64,000 bases of DNA. Origin: a virus. The notes under the pieces were generated by a model. The model saw nothing but the letters and a program-made list of their open reading frames with translations. It was not told where the DNA came from and made no database searches. Position 1 is the stretch's first letter. The number at the start of each line of letters is the position of its first letter. The translations under genes were made by a program, and so were the position numbers. Shown one piece after another: positions 8,416-16,359 of this stretch. Location: positions 1 to 64,000 of the IMG/VR virus record IMGVR_UViG_3300046810_000338. One strand, 5' to 3'.

Positions 8416-8810
8416 ACCGGTTCAGCTGGAGCATCTTCGACCGCGGCATCGGCTGCCACAACTTTGGCAGCGTAGCCTTCAGGCATGGACAGAGTCACTT
8501 CCACCTTCAGGCTCATGGGACTGTCGCCCCAAGGAGAGTCGCCGCTAACACGCATGTTGCCAGTGTCTGTCTCGGCGAACACGTACAGCGCCAGAGTGCC
8601 ATCCAGCGCCAGAGTGAAGCTGTTGGCGAGGGTGTACTCGTCCAGCACCGTCAGGTTCTCGATGGCATCAGGAATGCCTGACTTCTTCAAGTCCACGAAA
8701 GTAATACCGGTGATCACCAGATTGGGATCGATGGCCTGTTGTTGGCGAACCAACGAGAACAGGTCAACTTCGGTACGGCCGATGAGCGAAGCAATAACTT
8801 GGATCTGCAT
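8409..8810 (-). CDS. Probable virion protein, strongly expressed codon use
   Basis: 133 residues, GAGG six bases upstream of the ATG, directly after the 380-residue gene. It is a beta-rich protein with an alanine/glutamate/proline tail (about 115-133). Codons are biased to GAC, CTG and GTG as in the other late genes of this window. It does not show the YxRLDL signature, so it is not clearly a member of the paralogue family. A structural role is inferred from strand, codon use and its operon with the next gene. Confidence 0.75.
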   Translation of the reverse strand: MQIQVIASLIGRTEVDLFSLVRQQQAIDPNLVITGITFVDLKKSGIPDAIENLTVLDEYTLANSFTLALDGTLALYVFAETDTGNMRVSGDSPWGDSPMSLKVEVTLSMPEGYAAKVVAADAAVEDAPAEPVA

Positions 8811-8824
8811 GGTCTACCTCTGAG

Positions 8825-9967
8825 TTAAGCAGGTTGTACTGGAGTTGCGTGGACCACGATGGTGGATTTCACCAAAGGGGCGATCGAGTTCAAACGGCGA
8901 GCCGTCAGAGTCAGATCGTAGACGCCGGTCAGGGCGCCTGCGGTGTTGACCACTTCGCCTTGGAAGAACTGAGCGAAGAACTTCAGACGCATGATGTTCT
9001 GGGTAACCAGGCCATCGGTGGACACAGCGTCGTCGGTGATGATGACGGTGTTGTCTTCATCGGCCACCCACTGATAGCTAGAACCTTCAGCCGTCACGGG
9101 TTGCAGGGTGAATGTCACCGACTGCTCGGTCTGGTGGGACTTGATTTCCAGCGCCACAGCGTAGCGGCTGGTGATCGGGTTGATGCCTGGGTTAGCCAGA
9201 TCCAAACCTATCGAGTAGGTGTAGTTCCAGTCGCCAGCGTCTGGGATGTCCAGCAGGTATTCGCCCTCGATAGGCTCAACCACGTCAGTGGAGCGATACA
9301 CGCGGGCAACCAGACCCAACGAGATCTCGCTGTTGGTGGCCACAGTGAAGCCACCGGCTGGGTTACCGGTACCGGCCAGCAGAGTGCCGTCTTGTTTGAC
9401 AGCACCGCCTTGCAGTGCTTCAACTTCAGTCGCCGGAGGAGTCAGAGCACTGGTATCCATCAGCGGATAGTTCAGGCCATTGAGTACCTTGACGGTCAGG
9501 ATGTCGCCCAGAGGAATGGATTCAACTGGCAGAGGCGATACGGCCACCTCAATGCTGCCAGAGAAGACGTAGGAGGTATGCGAGGCTACCAGGTTAACAG
9601 TGCCGTTGCCGTCGTCCAAGCGCACGATAGGCTCGTCCACGATGTCGTCTGCAAACAGCGTCAGACCGTAGGCGTCGCGGATGGCTTCAACCAACTCAAC
9701 CGAGGTGGTTGCGTTGGTGGCGACCGACAGCGTGGTGATGTCGGCAGTAGCGAACAGCGTGGTGAAGTCCAGGCGGTGATACGGGTGAGTGGAGCTGCCG
9801 GTGTACTTCAATGGAACGGTGGAGGTGAAGGTGACTTCGGTGTCGCCGTCGTCGCCAGTGATGGCGGTAGGAGGACTCACCGTTACTTCGGAGAAGGCAA
9901 CGTGCGAGTTGTTCTCAGCGTTTGCCAGGTCAAGCAGTAATTCTGGGTGCGGTTTAAACGTCGACAT
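8825..9967 (-). CDS. Fusion member of virion-type paralogue family with extra C-terminal domain
   Basis: 380 residues, GGAG eight bases upstream of the ATG. Residues 1-175 align with the 179-residue family protein at 4649-5188: GDTEVTFTSTVPLKYTGS, PYHRLDFTT, a helix, LFADDIVDE, YVFSGSIEVAV, and the linker LNGLNYPL. In place of the usual HYN-ending second domain it carries about 190 residues of a different beta-rich domain, with blocks like VARVYRSTDVVEPIEGEYLL and GVYDLTLTARRL. This is a domain swap within the family. TTTATGCG stands upstream on the minus strand as a candidate late promoter. Confidence 0.8.
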   Translation of the reverse strand: MSTFKPHPELLLDLANAENNSHVAFSEVTVSPPTAITGDDGDTEVTFTSTVPLKYTGSSTHPYHRLDFTTLFATADITTLSVATNATTSVELVEAIRDAYGLTLFADDIVDEPIVRLDDGNGTVNLVASHTSYVFSGSIEVAVSPLPVESIPLGDILTVKVLNGLNYPLMDTSALTPPATEVEALQGGAVKQDGTLLAGTGNPAGGFTVATNSEISLGLVARVYRSTDVVEPIEGEYLLDIPDAGDWNYTYSIGLDLANPGINPITSRYAVALEIKSHQTEQSVTFTLQPVTAEGSSYQWVADEDNTVIITDDAVSTDGLVTQNIMRLKFFAQFFQGEVVNTAGALTGVYDLTLTARRLNSIAPLVKSTIVVHATPVQPA

Positions 9968-9990
9968 GGGGGTTCTCCGTGGTTGTCGTT

Positions 9991-10000
9991 CGCATAAATG
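9991..10000 (-). promoter_or_regulatory. Candidate late TATG promoter, minus strand
   Basis: Minus-strand CATTTATGCG lies about 25-35 bases upstream of the 380-residue late gene. It matches the TTTATGC element found beyond hairpins elsewhere, but no hairpin accompanies it here, so the motif is not explained as a stem extension at this site. Confidence 0.45.
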
Positions 10001-10103
10001 GCCTGGCGAAAAGCATTACCTTTCTAACCAGATCACATACAATCTCCTTGAAGTCTGAAAGCCAGTCGCAATATATCAGACCACTACTTTCTTGGAGACG
10101 ATA

Positions 10104-10763
10104 ATGTCAGCTCTTTCCGATATTTCAATCAACGCTTTGTGCAGTGTATTTCCACTGGACATGCAACATAGCCCCACAGAGCATGTAGTGCATGGTAGTG
10201 GCATGATAAGGCCCTACATCAATCACTCTGTTAAAACAGAAAAACGCGAAGCAGTCGGCGACAACGCCAACGTTGCCGTGTTCTCCTACGGCCTGTCCAG
10301 CTACGGCTACGACGTCCGACTGGCCGACGAGTTGGAAATCTTCAGCGCCATCAATAACATCAGCGGCGACGCCAAGCGTCCCTCTAAGGGCAACAAGGTC
10401 AAAGCCAACATTCTGACCGACGAATATGGTGGCCGATTTGCGTGGTTACCTGCCGGTGGGTTCATGCTAGGGCACACCGTGGAATACTTTCGTATTCCTC
10501 GTGACATCATTGTTATCTGCCTGGGCAAGAGCAGCTATGCTCGTGAGGGTATCATTGTCAACGTGACCCCTCTGGAACCAGAATGGGAGGGTAACGTGGT
10601 CATTGAGATCTCGAACACCTCTGGCGTCCCGCAGAAGATCTATGTTGACGAAGGCATTAGCCAATTCGTCTTCATTAAAGGCGACGAACCCTGCCACACG
10701 TCCTACAAAGACCGTGGTGGCAAATATCAGGGCCAGCGTGGGATCACTCACGGGAAGGTGTAA
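10104..10763 (+). CDS. dcd: dCTP deaminase
   Basis: Deaminates dCTP towards dUTP/dUMP, feeding thymidylate synthase. Family motifs in the 219-residue protein are SSYGYDVRL (65-73), [25 protein letters not shown] in pieces (141-165) with the GKSS.AR nucleotide-binding segment, the catalytic-type glutamate at 168 within VVIEISN, GISQFVF (184-190) and YQGQRGIT (208-215). It is somewhat longer than the bacterial enzyme (about 190 residues), with extra residues at 80-105. The ATG at 10104 has GGAG seven bases upstream and is preferred to an in-frame TTG at 10092. It begins the long plus-strand early region. Confidence 0.93.
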   Translation: MSALSDISINALCSVFPLDMQHSPTEHVVHGSGMIRPYINHSVKTEKREAVGDNANVAVFSYGLSSYGYDVRLADELEIFSAINNISGDAKRPSKGNKVKANILTDEYGGRFAWLPAGGFMLGHTVEYFRIPRDIIVICLGKSSYAREGIIVNVTPLEPEWEGNVVIEISNTSGVPQKIYVDEGISQFVFIKGDEPCHTSYKDRGGKYQGQRGITHGKV

Positions 10764-10764
10764 C

Positions 10765-11016
10765 ATGCCTGAAGTTAAGCTGATACACAATCGCGGGATG
10801 GTGCTGCACTTTACTGACAGCAACGGTACCAATCGCATGCGGTTCATTGTAACCGCCTGCGCACCTGATGATGTGGTAGACCAGATAAAGGCCTATCACC
10901 GCAGTAGTCACAAGATCGGTGTGAAGGAAGCGTTGCTCTGGGCACAAGGTAAGAACTGGGGAGTTCTGGCCGATGGGGTAACGACCACTCTGACTCACGA
11001 CCTACATCCCCTCTAA
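10765..11016 (+). CDS. Small unknown protein after dcd
   Basis: 83 residues beginning MPEVKLIHNRGMVLHF, with GGGAAGGTG just upstream of the ATG and one base after the dcd stop. It is predicted to be a compact alpha/beta protein, with strands at both ends and a helix near DDVVDQIKAYHRSS. No family is recognised. A longer in-frame extension exists upstream, but it overlaps dcd and has no ribosome binding site. Confidence 0.72.
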   Translation: MPEVKLIHNRGMVLHFTDSNGTNRMRFIVTACAPDDVVDQIKAYHRSSHKIGVKEALLWAQGKNWGVLADGVTTTLTHDLHPL

Positions 11017-11059
11017 TCGTATTGGGGAAGATTTCCCCACCCATCAAAAGGTAGCTATC

Positions 11060-11854
11060 ATGATTATCGCTAACACCCCAGAATTCAAAGCCTTCATCGA
11101 CAAGTTCGCGCTTGGCTGGCTGGTTCACTTTGCTCAGGACACCGTCTCGCAAAAGAACCCCTACCACAACCCTTATCACTGCTACTGGGTGGCAGGGGTG
11201 GCCTGGTCGATCTACCAGGACATGATCGAGCAGGGTCAGGTTGAGCAGGCAGCTGTCCCAGAGGTCGATGACAAGGTCCTGTTCATCACCCAGAACGATC
11301 GTCCGGCGATCGCTCTGGTTATTGCTGGTCTGATGCACGACTACGGTCACATGGGCGGCGAGCAAGAGAACGATGCTCAAAACATCGCTCTGGCTCTGCG
11401 TGGTCTGGCTGAGATCGGCCACATTGTCAAAGAGCGTTACGGCGAAGATGTTCTGACAATGGCAGAGCGTCTGATCGCTATCACCGAATACCCGTTCGTG
11501 AAAGACCCGCGTACTCCGACCGAGAAAGCGCTGCGCGATGCTGACCTGTTGTTCTCCTTCTCCGAGGACAGCCCTAACGTCATCATGCAGAAGCTGCGTC
11601 GTGAAATGACCCTGGTGCTCAAGAAGCCTATTTCCTATCAGGAAATGTACGCGGGTCAGCTCAAGTTCCTGAGCGAAGCGGTTATGTACACCGATCAAGG
11701 CCGTGCACTGATGGACGCCGAACGCGATGCTTCTCTGGAGCGCATGCGCATTCTGTCCATCAAACCGTATCCAGACGGTGCCTCTCCTGAAGGCCTGCGC
11801 CAGGCTCGTCGTGACACTCCAACCAACCCTGCTGACCTGGGTAAACTGGAATGA
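11060..11854 (+). CDS. HD-domain phosphohydrolase
   Basis: 264 residues. The metal-binding set of the HD superfamily is visible: the first histidine in YHNPYHCYWVA (36 or 40), HD at 93-94 within AGLMHDYGHMGG, a further histidine at 97, and the distal aspartate in RDADLLF (160 or 162). The pattern HN.YH...V and HDYGH is close to cyclic-nucleotide phosphodiesterase-type HD enzymes, so the substrate may be a nucleotide or cyclic nucleotide. Its place beside dcd makes a dNTP or second-messenger hydrolase equally possible. A small GGGGAA hairpin precedes the gene. Confidence 0.85.
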   Translation: MIIANTPEFKAFIDKFALGWLVHFAQDTVSQKNPYHNPYHCYWVAGVAWSIYQDMIEQGQVEQAAVPEVDDKVLFITQNDRPAIALVIAGLMHDYGHMGGEQENDAQNIALALRGLAEIGHIVKERYGEDVLTMAERLIAITEYPFVKDPRTPTEKALRDADLLFSFSEDSPNVIMQKLRREMTLVLKKPISYQEMYAGQLKFLSEAVMYTDQGRALMDAERDASLERMRILSIKPYPDGASPEGLRQARRDTPTNPADLGKLE

Positions 11855-12126
11855 CGCAAGTCTCGACATTCGAACGCAGCGAATGGCCGGCTAAGGTGAC
11901 CGTTACTGTACGGTCATTGCTCAACACCGGCATTGGTGGTTCCAGCGGCGAGTTTACCACTGCAACCCACGACCTGAATGTGACAGGTCTTTGTTCCGAC
12001 TCGGTTATCCGTAAGGTCAAAGATTACTACATTCAGCAAGAAGGCGCTAACCTGATCTCGATCGTTATCGATCGAGTCTGGTGGTACCAGGCCAGTGAAG
12101 TGCCGGGCGTGGTTGTAGACCTCTAA
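11851..12126 (+). CDS. Small unknown protein coupled to HD hydrolase
   Basis: 91 residues, starting at an ATGA overlap with the HD-domain gene, so translation is likely coupled. The sequence is strand-rich at the start (WPAKVTVTVRSLL), has a helix around SVIRKVKDYYIQQEG and ends in strands with a VWWYQ motif. No family is recognised. It may be a partner of the hydrolase. Confidence 0.7.
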   Translation: MTQVSTFERSEWPAKVTVTVRSLLNTGIGGSSGEFTTATHDLNVTGLCSDSVIRKVKDYYIQQEGANLISIVIDRVWWYQASEVPGVVVDL

Positions 12127-12140
12127 GGGTCCGCCAGATA

Positions 12141-12166
12141 TATTGACCACAAGTATACAGGGATGC
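12141..12166 (+). promoter_or_regulatory. Weak match to the phage early promoter motif
   Basis: TTGACCACAAGTATACAGGG resembles the GACCTgAAGTAT core found at 34231 and elsewhere, but lacks the TTTCA leader. It precedes a small exported protein gene by a few bases. It is weaker than the nine strong copies. Confidence 0.3.
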
Positions 12167-12170
12167 GCTA

Positions 12171-12395
12171 ATGCGTAGTCGAACTTTACTTGCGACCGGC
12201 TTACTTGCACTGTCGATATCATTGGCCCCTACAGTGCTCATGGCGGTGACCGCTGCTGATCTGCGGGATTGTTCTGTGCAAACAGTTATCAATCCCGCCT
12301 TCAGTACGTGGTTAACCGCCCGCGACGGTAAGCCTGGCGCAGCATCATCTGGGCGTGAATCGCCTACCCCCGAGGCTAAGGGCCAGGTCAGGTAG
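12171..12395 (+). CDS. Small exported protein with signal peptide
   Basis: 74 residues. Residues 1-26 form a typical Sec signal (MRSRTLLATGLLALS then a hydrophobic stretch ending LMAVTAA), with probable cleavage after an AxA-like site near 25-28. The mature part is about 45 residues, polar, with one cysteine and a PT/GR-rich tail. The ribosome binding site is weak (GGGA). The function is unknown; it would act in the periplasm. Confidence 0.6.
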   Translation: MRSRTLLATGLLALSISLAPTVLMAVTAADLRDCSVQTVINPAFSTWLTARDGKPGAASSGRESPTPEAKGQVR

Positions 12396-12491
12396 GCAGC
12401 CACTCCATAAGCCGATAGAACCGTGGTAATTATTGACTTGCCAAAACCTCTAACCCCCTACTGAGATGCTAGCATCGTACGACTGCTTTGG

Positions 12492-12674
12492 TTGATTTCG
12501 ATCATCGTTGTTGGTCGTCTGCACAAATTCCCACCGCCAGGCAAACGCTACTTCGGGCCACGCCGCGTATTGCGCCGCGATGCCCAGATCGAAGACGTTA
12601 CCCCGTGGATGGAACGATTTGCAGATAAGGTGTGGCACGACCATAAGGCGGTCGTAAGCCCTCCTCCCCAATAG
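12492..12674 (+). CDS. Possible small membrane-anchored protein, start uncertain
   Basis: 60 residues from a TTG; the frame is open back to 12465 without an ATG. A hydrophobic start (LISIIVVG, or LLWLISIIVVG if a CTG at 12483 is used) is followed by a basic, proline-rich stretch (FPPPGKRYFGPRRVLRR) and a helix with WMERFADKVWHDHK. Codon use looks coding. No clear ribosome binding site is seen, so it may be a degraded gene. Confidence 0.4.
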   Translation: MISIIVVGRLHKFPPPGKRYFGPRRVLRRDAQIEDVTPWMERFADKVWHDHKAVVSPPPQ

Positions 12675-12998
12675 CCGATGGCACACATGGCGCCTCGCCG
12701 ACCACGGGTTTAAATGGACCCAATTAGAGCATGCCCCAATTGCTCTGTTTACCTGCACAGACGGTTCATGGTTGGATCAGGAGTAAACGACCTGGCTGGC
12801 CGTAGATCCTAGATACCTACCCAATCGCTAGGCAGTGACCCCGCAGTGACACCCTTCTTCCAAGTGACACCTCTTTTCCCGTAGGGGATAACGGGTGGCT
12901 TCCCTGACTCTTGCTAGCACCTATGAAGAGTCTTGAGAAGCCTTGAGTAGAATGGGTGGTCCTGCGTACCTATTTATTTATGCCCTTAAATCAACTTA
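12675..12998. other. Non-coding stretch with a nested hairpin
   Basis: No supported gene. A two-tier stem is visible: GGCTTC (12897-12902) with GAAGCC (12937-12942), enclosing GACTCTT (12906-12912) with AAGAGTC (12926-12932). CCCGT/ACGGG makes a small hairpin just before it, and a repeated AGTGACAC (12845 and 12863 area) lies upstream. TTTATGCCC occurs at 12977-12984, shortly before the next promoter motif. It could hold a small RNA or a terminator. Confidence 0.4.
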
Positions 12999-13027
12999 AT
13001 TTCAGACCTAGAGTATCCAAGTGAGAT
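12999..13027 (+). promoter_or_regulatory. Putative phage early/middle promoter motif
   Basis: ATTTCAGACCTAGAGTAT followed by CCAAGTGAGAT. A strong copy of the recurrent motif, about 60 bases before the start of the 154-residue gene. The TTTCAGACCT block is identical at 34231 and nearly so at 61127. Confidence 0.65.
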
Positions 13028-13083
13028 AGCATACCGATGTTCTCTGTATGTGGTCCATTCTTATCCTTAAGCTGGAGATTCAA

Positions 13084-13548
13084 ATGGGTATTATCAATAC
13101 ACGTATCATTGACCCTGCGTTCAATGATATCGCCATCGAACGTATTCGAGTCACCTTCGATAACGTTGACTACGATGTCAATCAACAAGTTGCCCCTATG
13201 CGTTGGCCAGAAGATCTGCCCAACCTTGTAGCCAGTCTGGCCAATAACGGCGAGTTCTGGTATGGGATTACTGAAGAAGGCGTTGAAGGCTATGCAGCCA
13301 ACACCGATCGCGGCCTGGTGCTGTGCCTGCGCACTGGCGAATTCACCTACGAAGACGGCGTAAGTCCTCCTGAGTTCGACGACTCGGTGGATGAGTACGA
13401 CATCTTCTACACGCAGTTGGCGGACATCATCCCCCACCTGCAAATGCCTGACAAGATTCTGGAACCACTCGATGACGAGATCGATGTGGAAGAAGGTTTC
13501 GGTGATGCCGATCTTGACGGCGAACCAGTGGAACCCGAAGAGCTCTAA
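13084..13548 (+). CDS. Acidic unknown protein, first gene after a promoter motif
   Basis: 154 residues from the ATG at 13084, which has GGAG seven bases upstream; the upstream in-frame ATG at 13048 lacks one. The C-terminal 60 residues are strongly acidic (EPLDDEIDVEEGFGDAD and onward), a feature of DNA mimics and of proteins that bind basic partners. The N-terminal half is mixed alpha/beta (MGIINTRIIDPAFNDI). No family is recognised. First position after a promoter motif suggests early expression. Confidence 0.75.
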   Translation: MGIINTRIIDPAFNDIAIERIRVTFDNVDYDVNQQVAPMRWPEDLPNLVASLANNGEFWYGITEEGVEGYAANTDRGLVLCLRTGEFTYEDGVSPPEFDDSVDEYDIFYTQLADIIPHLQMPDKILEPLDDEIDVEEGFGDADLDGEPVEPEEL

Positions 13549-13598
13549 CTCTTCTTTCCATCTGCTAATTGATACACTTCCCTAAAAGGGCCGAACTC

Positions 13599-14066
13599 GT
13601 GAATAAGAAGTATCCATTTCGTTTAGCTGGTCGTCGTCTTTATGTTCCAGGCGTTGGCACACTGCCATACATTCGTGGATTGCAACTTCTGAAGAAAGGA
13701 GACCGTTACACGTTCAAGGCCAAGTTGGGAGATTCCTACTGCACCTGGATTGTGTACGGCGAAGATTATCGTACTCCGTTGTTGGAAGCTCTGGCGATGC
13801 TGGAGCGTAACTTGGGGGCACTGCAAACTTGTAAGAACCTGCATGCGGTGGAACGCTCTGATAAACAAAACCCAACGGGTTACGTGGGGGTGTTTAAAAC
13901 CAAGAGCAGCTACATGCCGTATCAGGTAACCTGTCCCGAAGAGACAAATGAATTAACCGGTAGTCTCATGCGCGCTGTAAACATTCGCGAACAGGCCAAA
14001 GAAGAATACCTGCGTAAACATCAAGTCTCTCTGAGGCAGGTCCTTAGTCAGGCATCACTCGGCTAA
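13599..14066 (+). CDS. Possible AP2-like DNA-binding protein
   Basis: 155 residues from a GTG with AAAAGGG about ten bases upstream. The C-terminal segment NPTGYVGVFKTKSSYMPYQ (about residues 100-118) and the following helix resemble AP2/ERF-like domains found next to phage homing endonucleases (TGYxGV..... strands, then a helix). No HNH motif is seen. DNA binding is inferred from this short similarity only; the N-terminal half (GRRLYVPGVGTLPYIRG) is unassigned. Confidence 0.6.
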   Translation: MNKKYPFRLAGRRLYVPGVGTLPYIRGLQLLKKGDRYTFKAKLGDSYCTWIVYGEDYRTPLLEALAMLERNLGALQTCKNLHAVERSDKQNPTGYVGVFKTKSSYMPYQVTCPEETNELTGSLMRAVNIREQAKEEYLRKHQVSLRQVLSQASLG

Positions 14067-14078
14067 GGTAAATGGATA

Positions 14079-14103
14079 GGCCTGCTTGCATTACATGCAG
14101 GCC
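14079..14103 (+). terminator. Hairpin before NADAR gene
   Basis: GGCCTGC (14079-14085) pairs with GCAGGCC (14097-14103). No T-run follows, so it may act as an RNA-stability or attenuation element and not as an intrinsic terminator. Confidence 0.4.
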
Positions 14104-14124
14104 GACCATGAAGGAACGAATATA

Positions 14125-14685
14125 ATGGCTAACAAGTCTGTAGTTGAGGTTATTCGAAAAGGAGTAGTTCTTGATATTTCCCAGGACGGTGTCACCCACA
14201 TTAATGTCTACTCGGGCGGGAATACCGAGCTTGGGCGTAGTCTTTCCAATATGTCAAAATTCCCCACCGTTTCTGATCGAGTCGTCAGACGTACGGCAGA
14301 AGACGGCGGGGAACAGCAGTTTGTCATTGGCCACTTTAATTCCATCGAGGGGTGGTGGTGGTGGTTGTCTTCTGGGATGGTCAACGATCGTCTCAGAACC
14401 TGTACAGGGTTCGATGCGCGTCGGCTAGGGCTAATGTTGCCCAGGGTTCCCCTAGCTACGTTTGAGCACGAGGTGCGTTATGCAATTGCCCTCAAGCTTA
14501 CGACTTATCCCAAACTGCTGATAGCACTGACCAAATCAACGCTTCCCCTAGTGCACTATTACGCTTATGGCAAAAGCTCATCGCAACCGAAGATAATTCC
14601 GGCCGATAGAAGCATGTGGGTCATAGACTTTTTAGAGCTGGTGCGTAGCACCCAGGGCGAGGCACTTACCGAATATTTTGCGTGA
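14125..14685 (+). CDS. NADAR-family (YbiA-like, DUF1768) ADP-ribose/nucleotide enzyme
   Basis: 186 residues, AAGGA about ten bases before the ATG. NADAR-type features are INVYSGGNTELGRSLSN (26-42), GHFNSIEGWWWWL (69-81; the EGYWYWL-type core), an LRxxxGxxARRLG segment (90-102), and LPLVHYYAYG (140-149) with a tryptophan at 165. Known NADAR enzymes act on N-glycosidic bonds of riboflavin intermediates or of ADP-ribose, including removal of ADP-ribose from guanine in DNA. In a phage, reversal of a DarT-type ADP-ribosyl defence is an attractive but unproven role. Confidence 0.78.
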   Translation: MANKSVVEVIRKGVVLDISQDGVTHINVYSGGNTELGRSLSNMSKFPTVSDRVVRRTAEDGGEQQFVIGHFNSIEGWWWWLSSGMVNDRLRTCTGFDARRLGLMLPRVPLATFEHEVRYAIALKLTTYPKLLIALTKSTLPLVHYYAYGKSSSQPKIIPADRSMWVIDFLELVRSTQGEALTEYFA

Positions 14686-14725
14686 CGACCTGGCCATTAC
14701 ATGCCAGTGTCGACGGAGATGCTGG

Positions 14726-15610
14726 ATGAACGCACAACCTGTGATTCTGTTGAACATTGAAACCCCCATCGATGTACTGGAGGGCCTTAAGCTCTACGTG
14801 CTGGCAGATGGCAACGATAACTCCCAAAAGATCGACAACTACGAAAGCTGCATGAAGTTTCAGGTGGTGACCACCAACACCACCAACGGCGATCGGGTCA
14901 AAAAGAAGTTCGCTCTGCACGGTCGTCTGACCTCTCGCAAGGGCGTAAGCATTGACCACGGTTTTGTGGTCCAACGCATCTGGGATACATTGCGCACTTA
15001 CCTGGAAAGCAAGAAGCTTATCATCTCTGATAATGCAGAACCAGGCGTGTTCATGACCCGTGCCATCTGGCGCTACATCTTCGCTGCCGGTACGCGGGTA
15101 GCGGACTTTGCTAATGGTGTGGGTATCTTTTCTCAACCGGCTAACACCAACTTCGTTATCGGCGAGCATTCGCTGGACATGTTGGAAAACTCTCGTGGTA
15201 GCTTTACACTGGCCGTATCCAATGGCAAGATGGTAAAGTTCTACCTGGGCGAAGACTTCCCTCTGTGGGGGATGTCTGATGAAGTGGGTGAGGGCGGTGA
15301 GCCTCCACGTACTTGGTTGCCTTGCAAGAAGAAGGTAACTCCCGCAATCATCGACGCGTGCCTGGTGCACTTTGTCGAATACATCAACCAGGATAACGAC
15401 GTGCTGGAGGTGTTCACTGCCGACAAGGTAGAGGACATGGTTGACTTCATCAAAGCGCGCAATCCTAATTGGGCCAAATCCCTGGAGACCAAACCCGAGA
15501 AGCCTTTCGTTGAGCGCGTGCCGGTTCCAGAAGAACCACCAGTCTCTCGTGGCCTGGTGTCTCGACTGAAATCTGCACTGATGGGCGAAGAGCTTAAACT
15601 GCGGGATTAA
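14726..15610 (+). CDS. Unknown 294-residue protein
   Basis: Starts at the ATG with GGAG seven bases upstream (MNAQPVILLNIETP). Visible parts are an N-terminal strand-rich segment, a basic stretch (DRVKKKFALHGRLTSRKG), a central helix-rich region and a C-terminal linker rich in proline and glutamate (about 255-275) before a short amphipathic helix (SRGLVSRLKSALMG). No family is recognised. A strong hairpin ends the transcription unit just after it. Confidence 0.75.
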   Translation: MNAQPVILLNIETPIDVLEGLKLYVLADGNDNSQKIDNYESCMKFQVVTTNTTNGDRVKKKFALHGRLTSRKGVSIDHGFVVQRIWDTLRTYLESKKLIISDNAEPGVFMTRAIWRYIFAAGTRVADFANGVGIFSQPANTNFVIGEHSLDMLENSRGSFTLAVSNGKMVKFYLGEDFPLWGMSDEVGEGGEPPRTWLPCKKKVTPAIIDACLVHFVEYINQDNDVLEVFTADKVEDMVDFIKARNPNWAKSLETKPEKPFVERVPVPEEPPVSRGLVSRLKSALMGEELKLRD

Positions 15611-15617
15611 TCGTTAT

Positions 15618-15655
15618 GCAGACGGGGGAGCAATCCCCCTACTGCTTATTTTTTT
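15618..15655 (+). terminator. Intrinsic terminator with long T-run
   Basis: GCAG..GGGGGA (15618-15629) pairs with TCCCCC..CTGC (15634-15645), closed by a four-base loop, then TTATTTTTTTG. The same T-rich tail precedes a TTGG ribosome-binding context at other sites, so the element may also be the leader of the next gene. Confidence 0.7.
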
Positions 15656-15667
15656 GTTGGGGTAAGC

Positions 15668-16231
15668 ATGTCCAATTCACTGTACAAGAAAATTGCAGGC
15701 ATCAAACCTACCATGGGTCCCATCACGGGTACTCTATTGGGCGTCTGTAAAGCGGCTGGGTGGGAGAATGCTTTCATTTGGTTATTCTCCAACTTCACGG
15801 ATGAGGGTAAAATGTTTCGTCGCTACCAGTCGATTGCACTGGATAGCCAAAAAAGAATACAATCCATCATTGACAACAGCCCTGTACTGAGGGCTTGGGA
15901 AAAGACTGTAAATGCGGCAACTGAAAATAGCAATGAGCGGATGGTGTGGTGGGTGTTGTTTGACCTGTTCACTGTTGAGCAGATGGTTCGGTTACACAAT
16001 AATTGGCTGTCTTGTGTTCGTCGACAAGATGTGCTTGTGATCCTGAATACCTGTAATGAGATCTTCAATCTCCTACAGGAAAACTCCATGGCCGCTAAGA
16101 ACGGTCTGGTATTGAAGGAGAAGGAATATCTTCAGTGCATGGCCAGAACTTGGATCGCTCAAGCCATCTTCAGCTTCAACCCAAACAACGGATCGGTCAG
16201 CCAGATAGCTCACCGATTGGCGCGGGCATAA
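15668..16231 (+). CDS. Unknown helical protein
   Basis: 187 residues; GGGG lies about eight bases upstream of the ATG. Predicted to be almost entirely helical, with several tryptophans (GWENAFIWLFSNF, MVWWVLFDLF). No signal peptide or continuous membrane segment. No family is recognised. It stands alone between two hairpins, directly behind the TTATTTTTTTG leader element. Confidence 0.72.
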   Translation: MSNSLYKKIAGIKPTMGPITGTLLGVCKAAGWENAFIWLFSNFTDEGKMFRRYQSIALDSQKRIQSIIDNSPVLRAWEKTVNAATENSNERMVWWVLFDLFTVEQMVRLHNNWLSCVRRQDVLVILNTCNEIFNLLQENSMAAKNGLVLKEKEYLQCMARTWIAQAIFSFNPNNGSVSQIAHRLARA

Positions 16232-16236
16232 ATTCT

Positions 16237-16262
16237 CCCCTCTGGCTTTAGGGCCAGGGGGG
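16237..16262 (+). terminator. Hairpin followed by TTTATG
   Basis: CCCCTCTGGC pairs with GCCAGGGGGG across a short loop, flanked by CATAAA on the left and TTTATG on the right. A run of T (16281-16287) leads into the promoter motif that follows. Confidence 0.6.
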
Positions 16263-16285
16263 TTTATGTCCATTAGTTAACTTTT

Positions 16286-16313
16286 TTATAGACCTAGATT
16301 ATCAACACGAATG
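16286..16313 (+). promoter_or_regulatory. Putative phage early/middle promoter motif
   Basis: TTATAGACCTAGATTATC followed by AACACGAATGG. A strong copy of the motif, upstream of the SspB-like gene, the 110-residue gene and thymidylate synthase. Confidence 0.65.
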
Positions 16314-16359
16314 GCTATCTTGTCTGTTACTGGATAGAACTTTAACGGTGGTTAAGCAC

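Noticed and set aside
11024-11038. GGGGAA/TTCCCC hairpin before the HD gene as a terminator
   Set aside because: The stem is six base pairs with a three-base loop and no T-run; too weak to list as a terminator.
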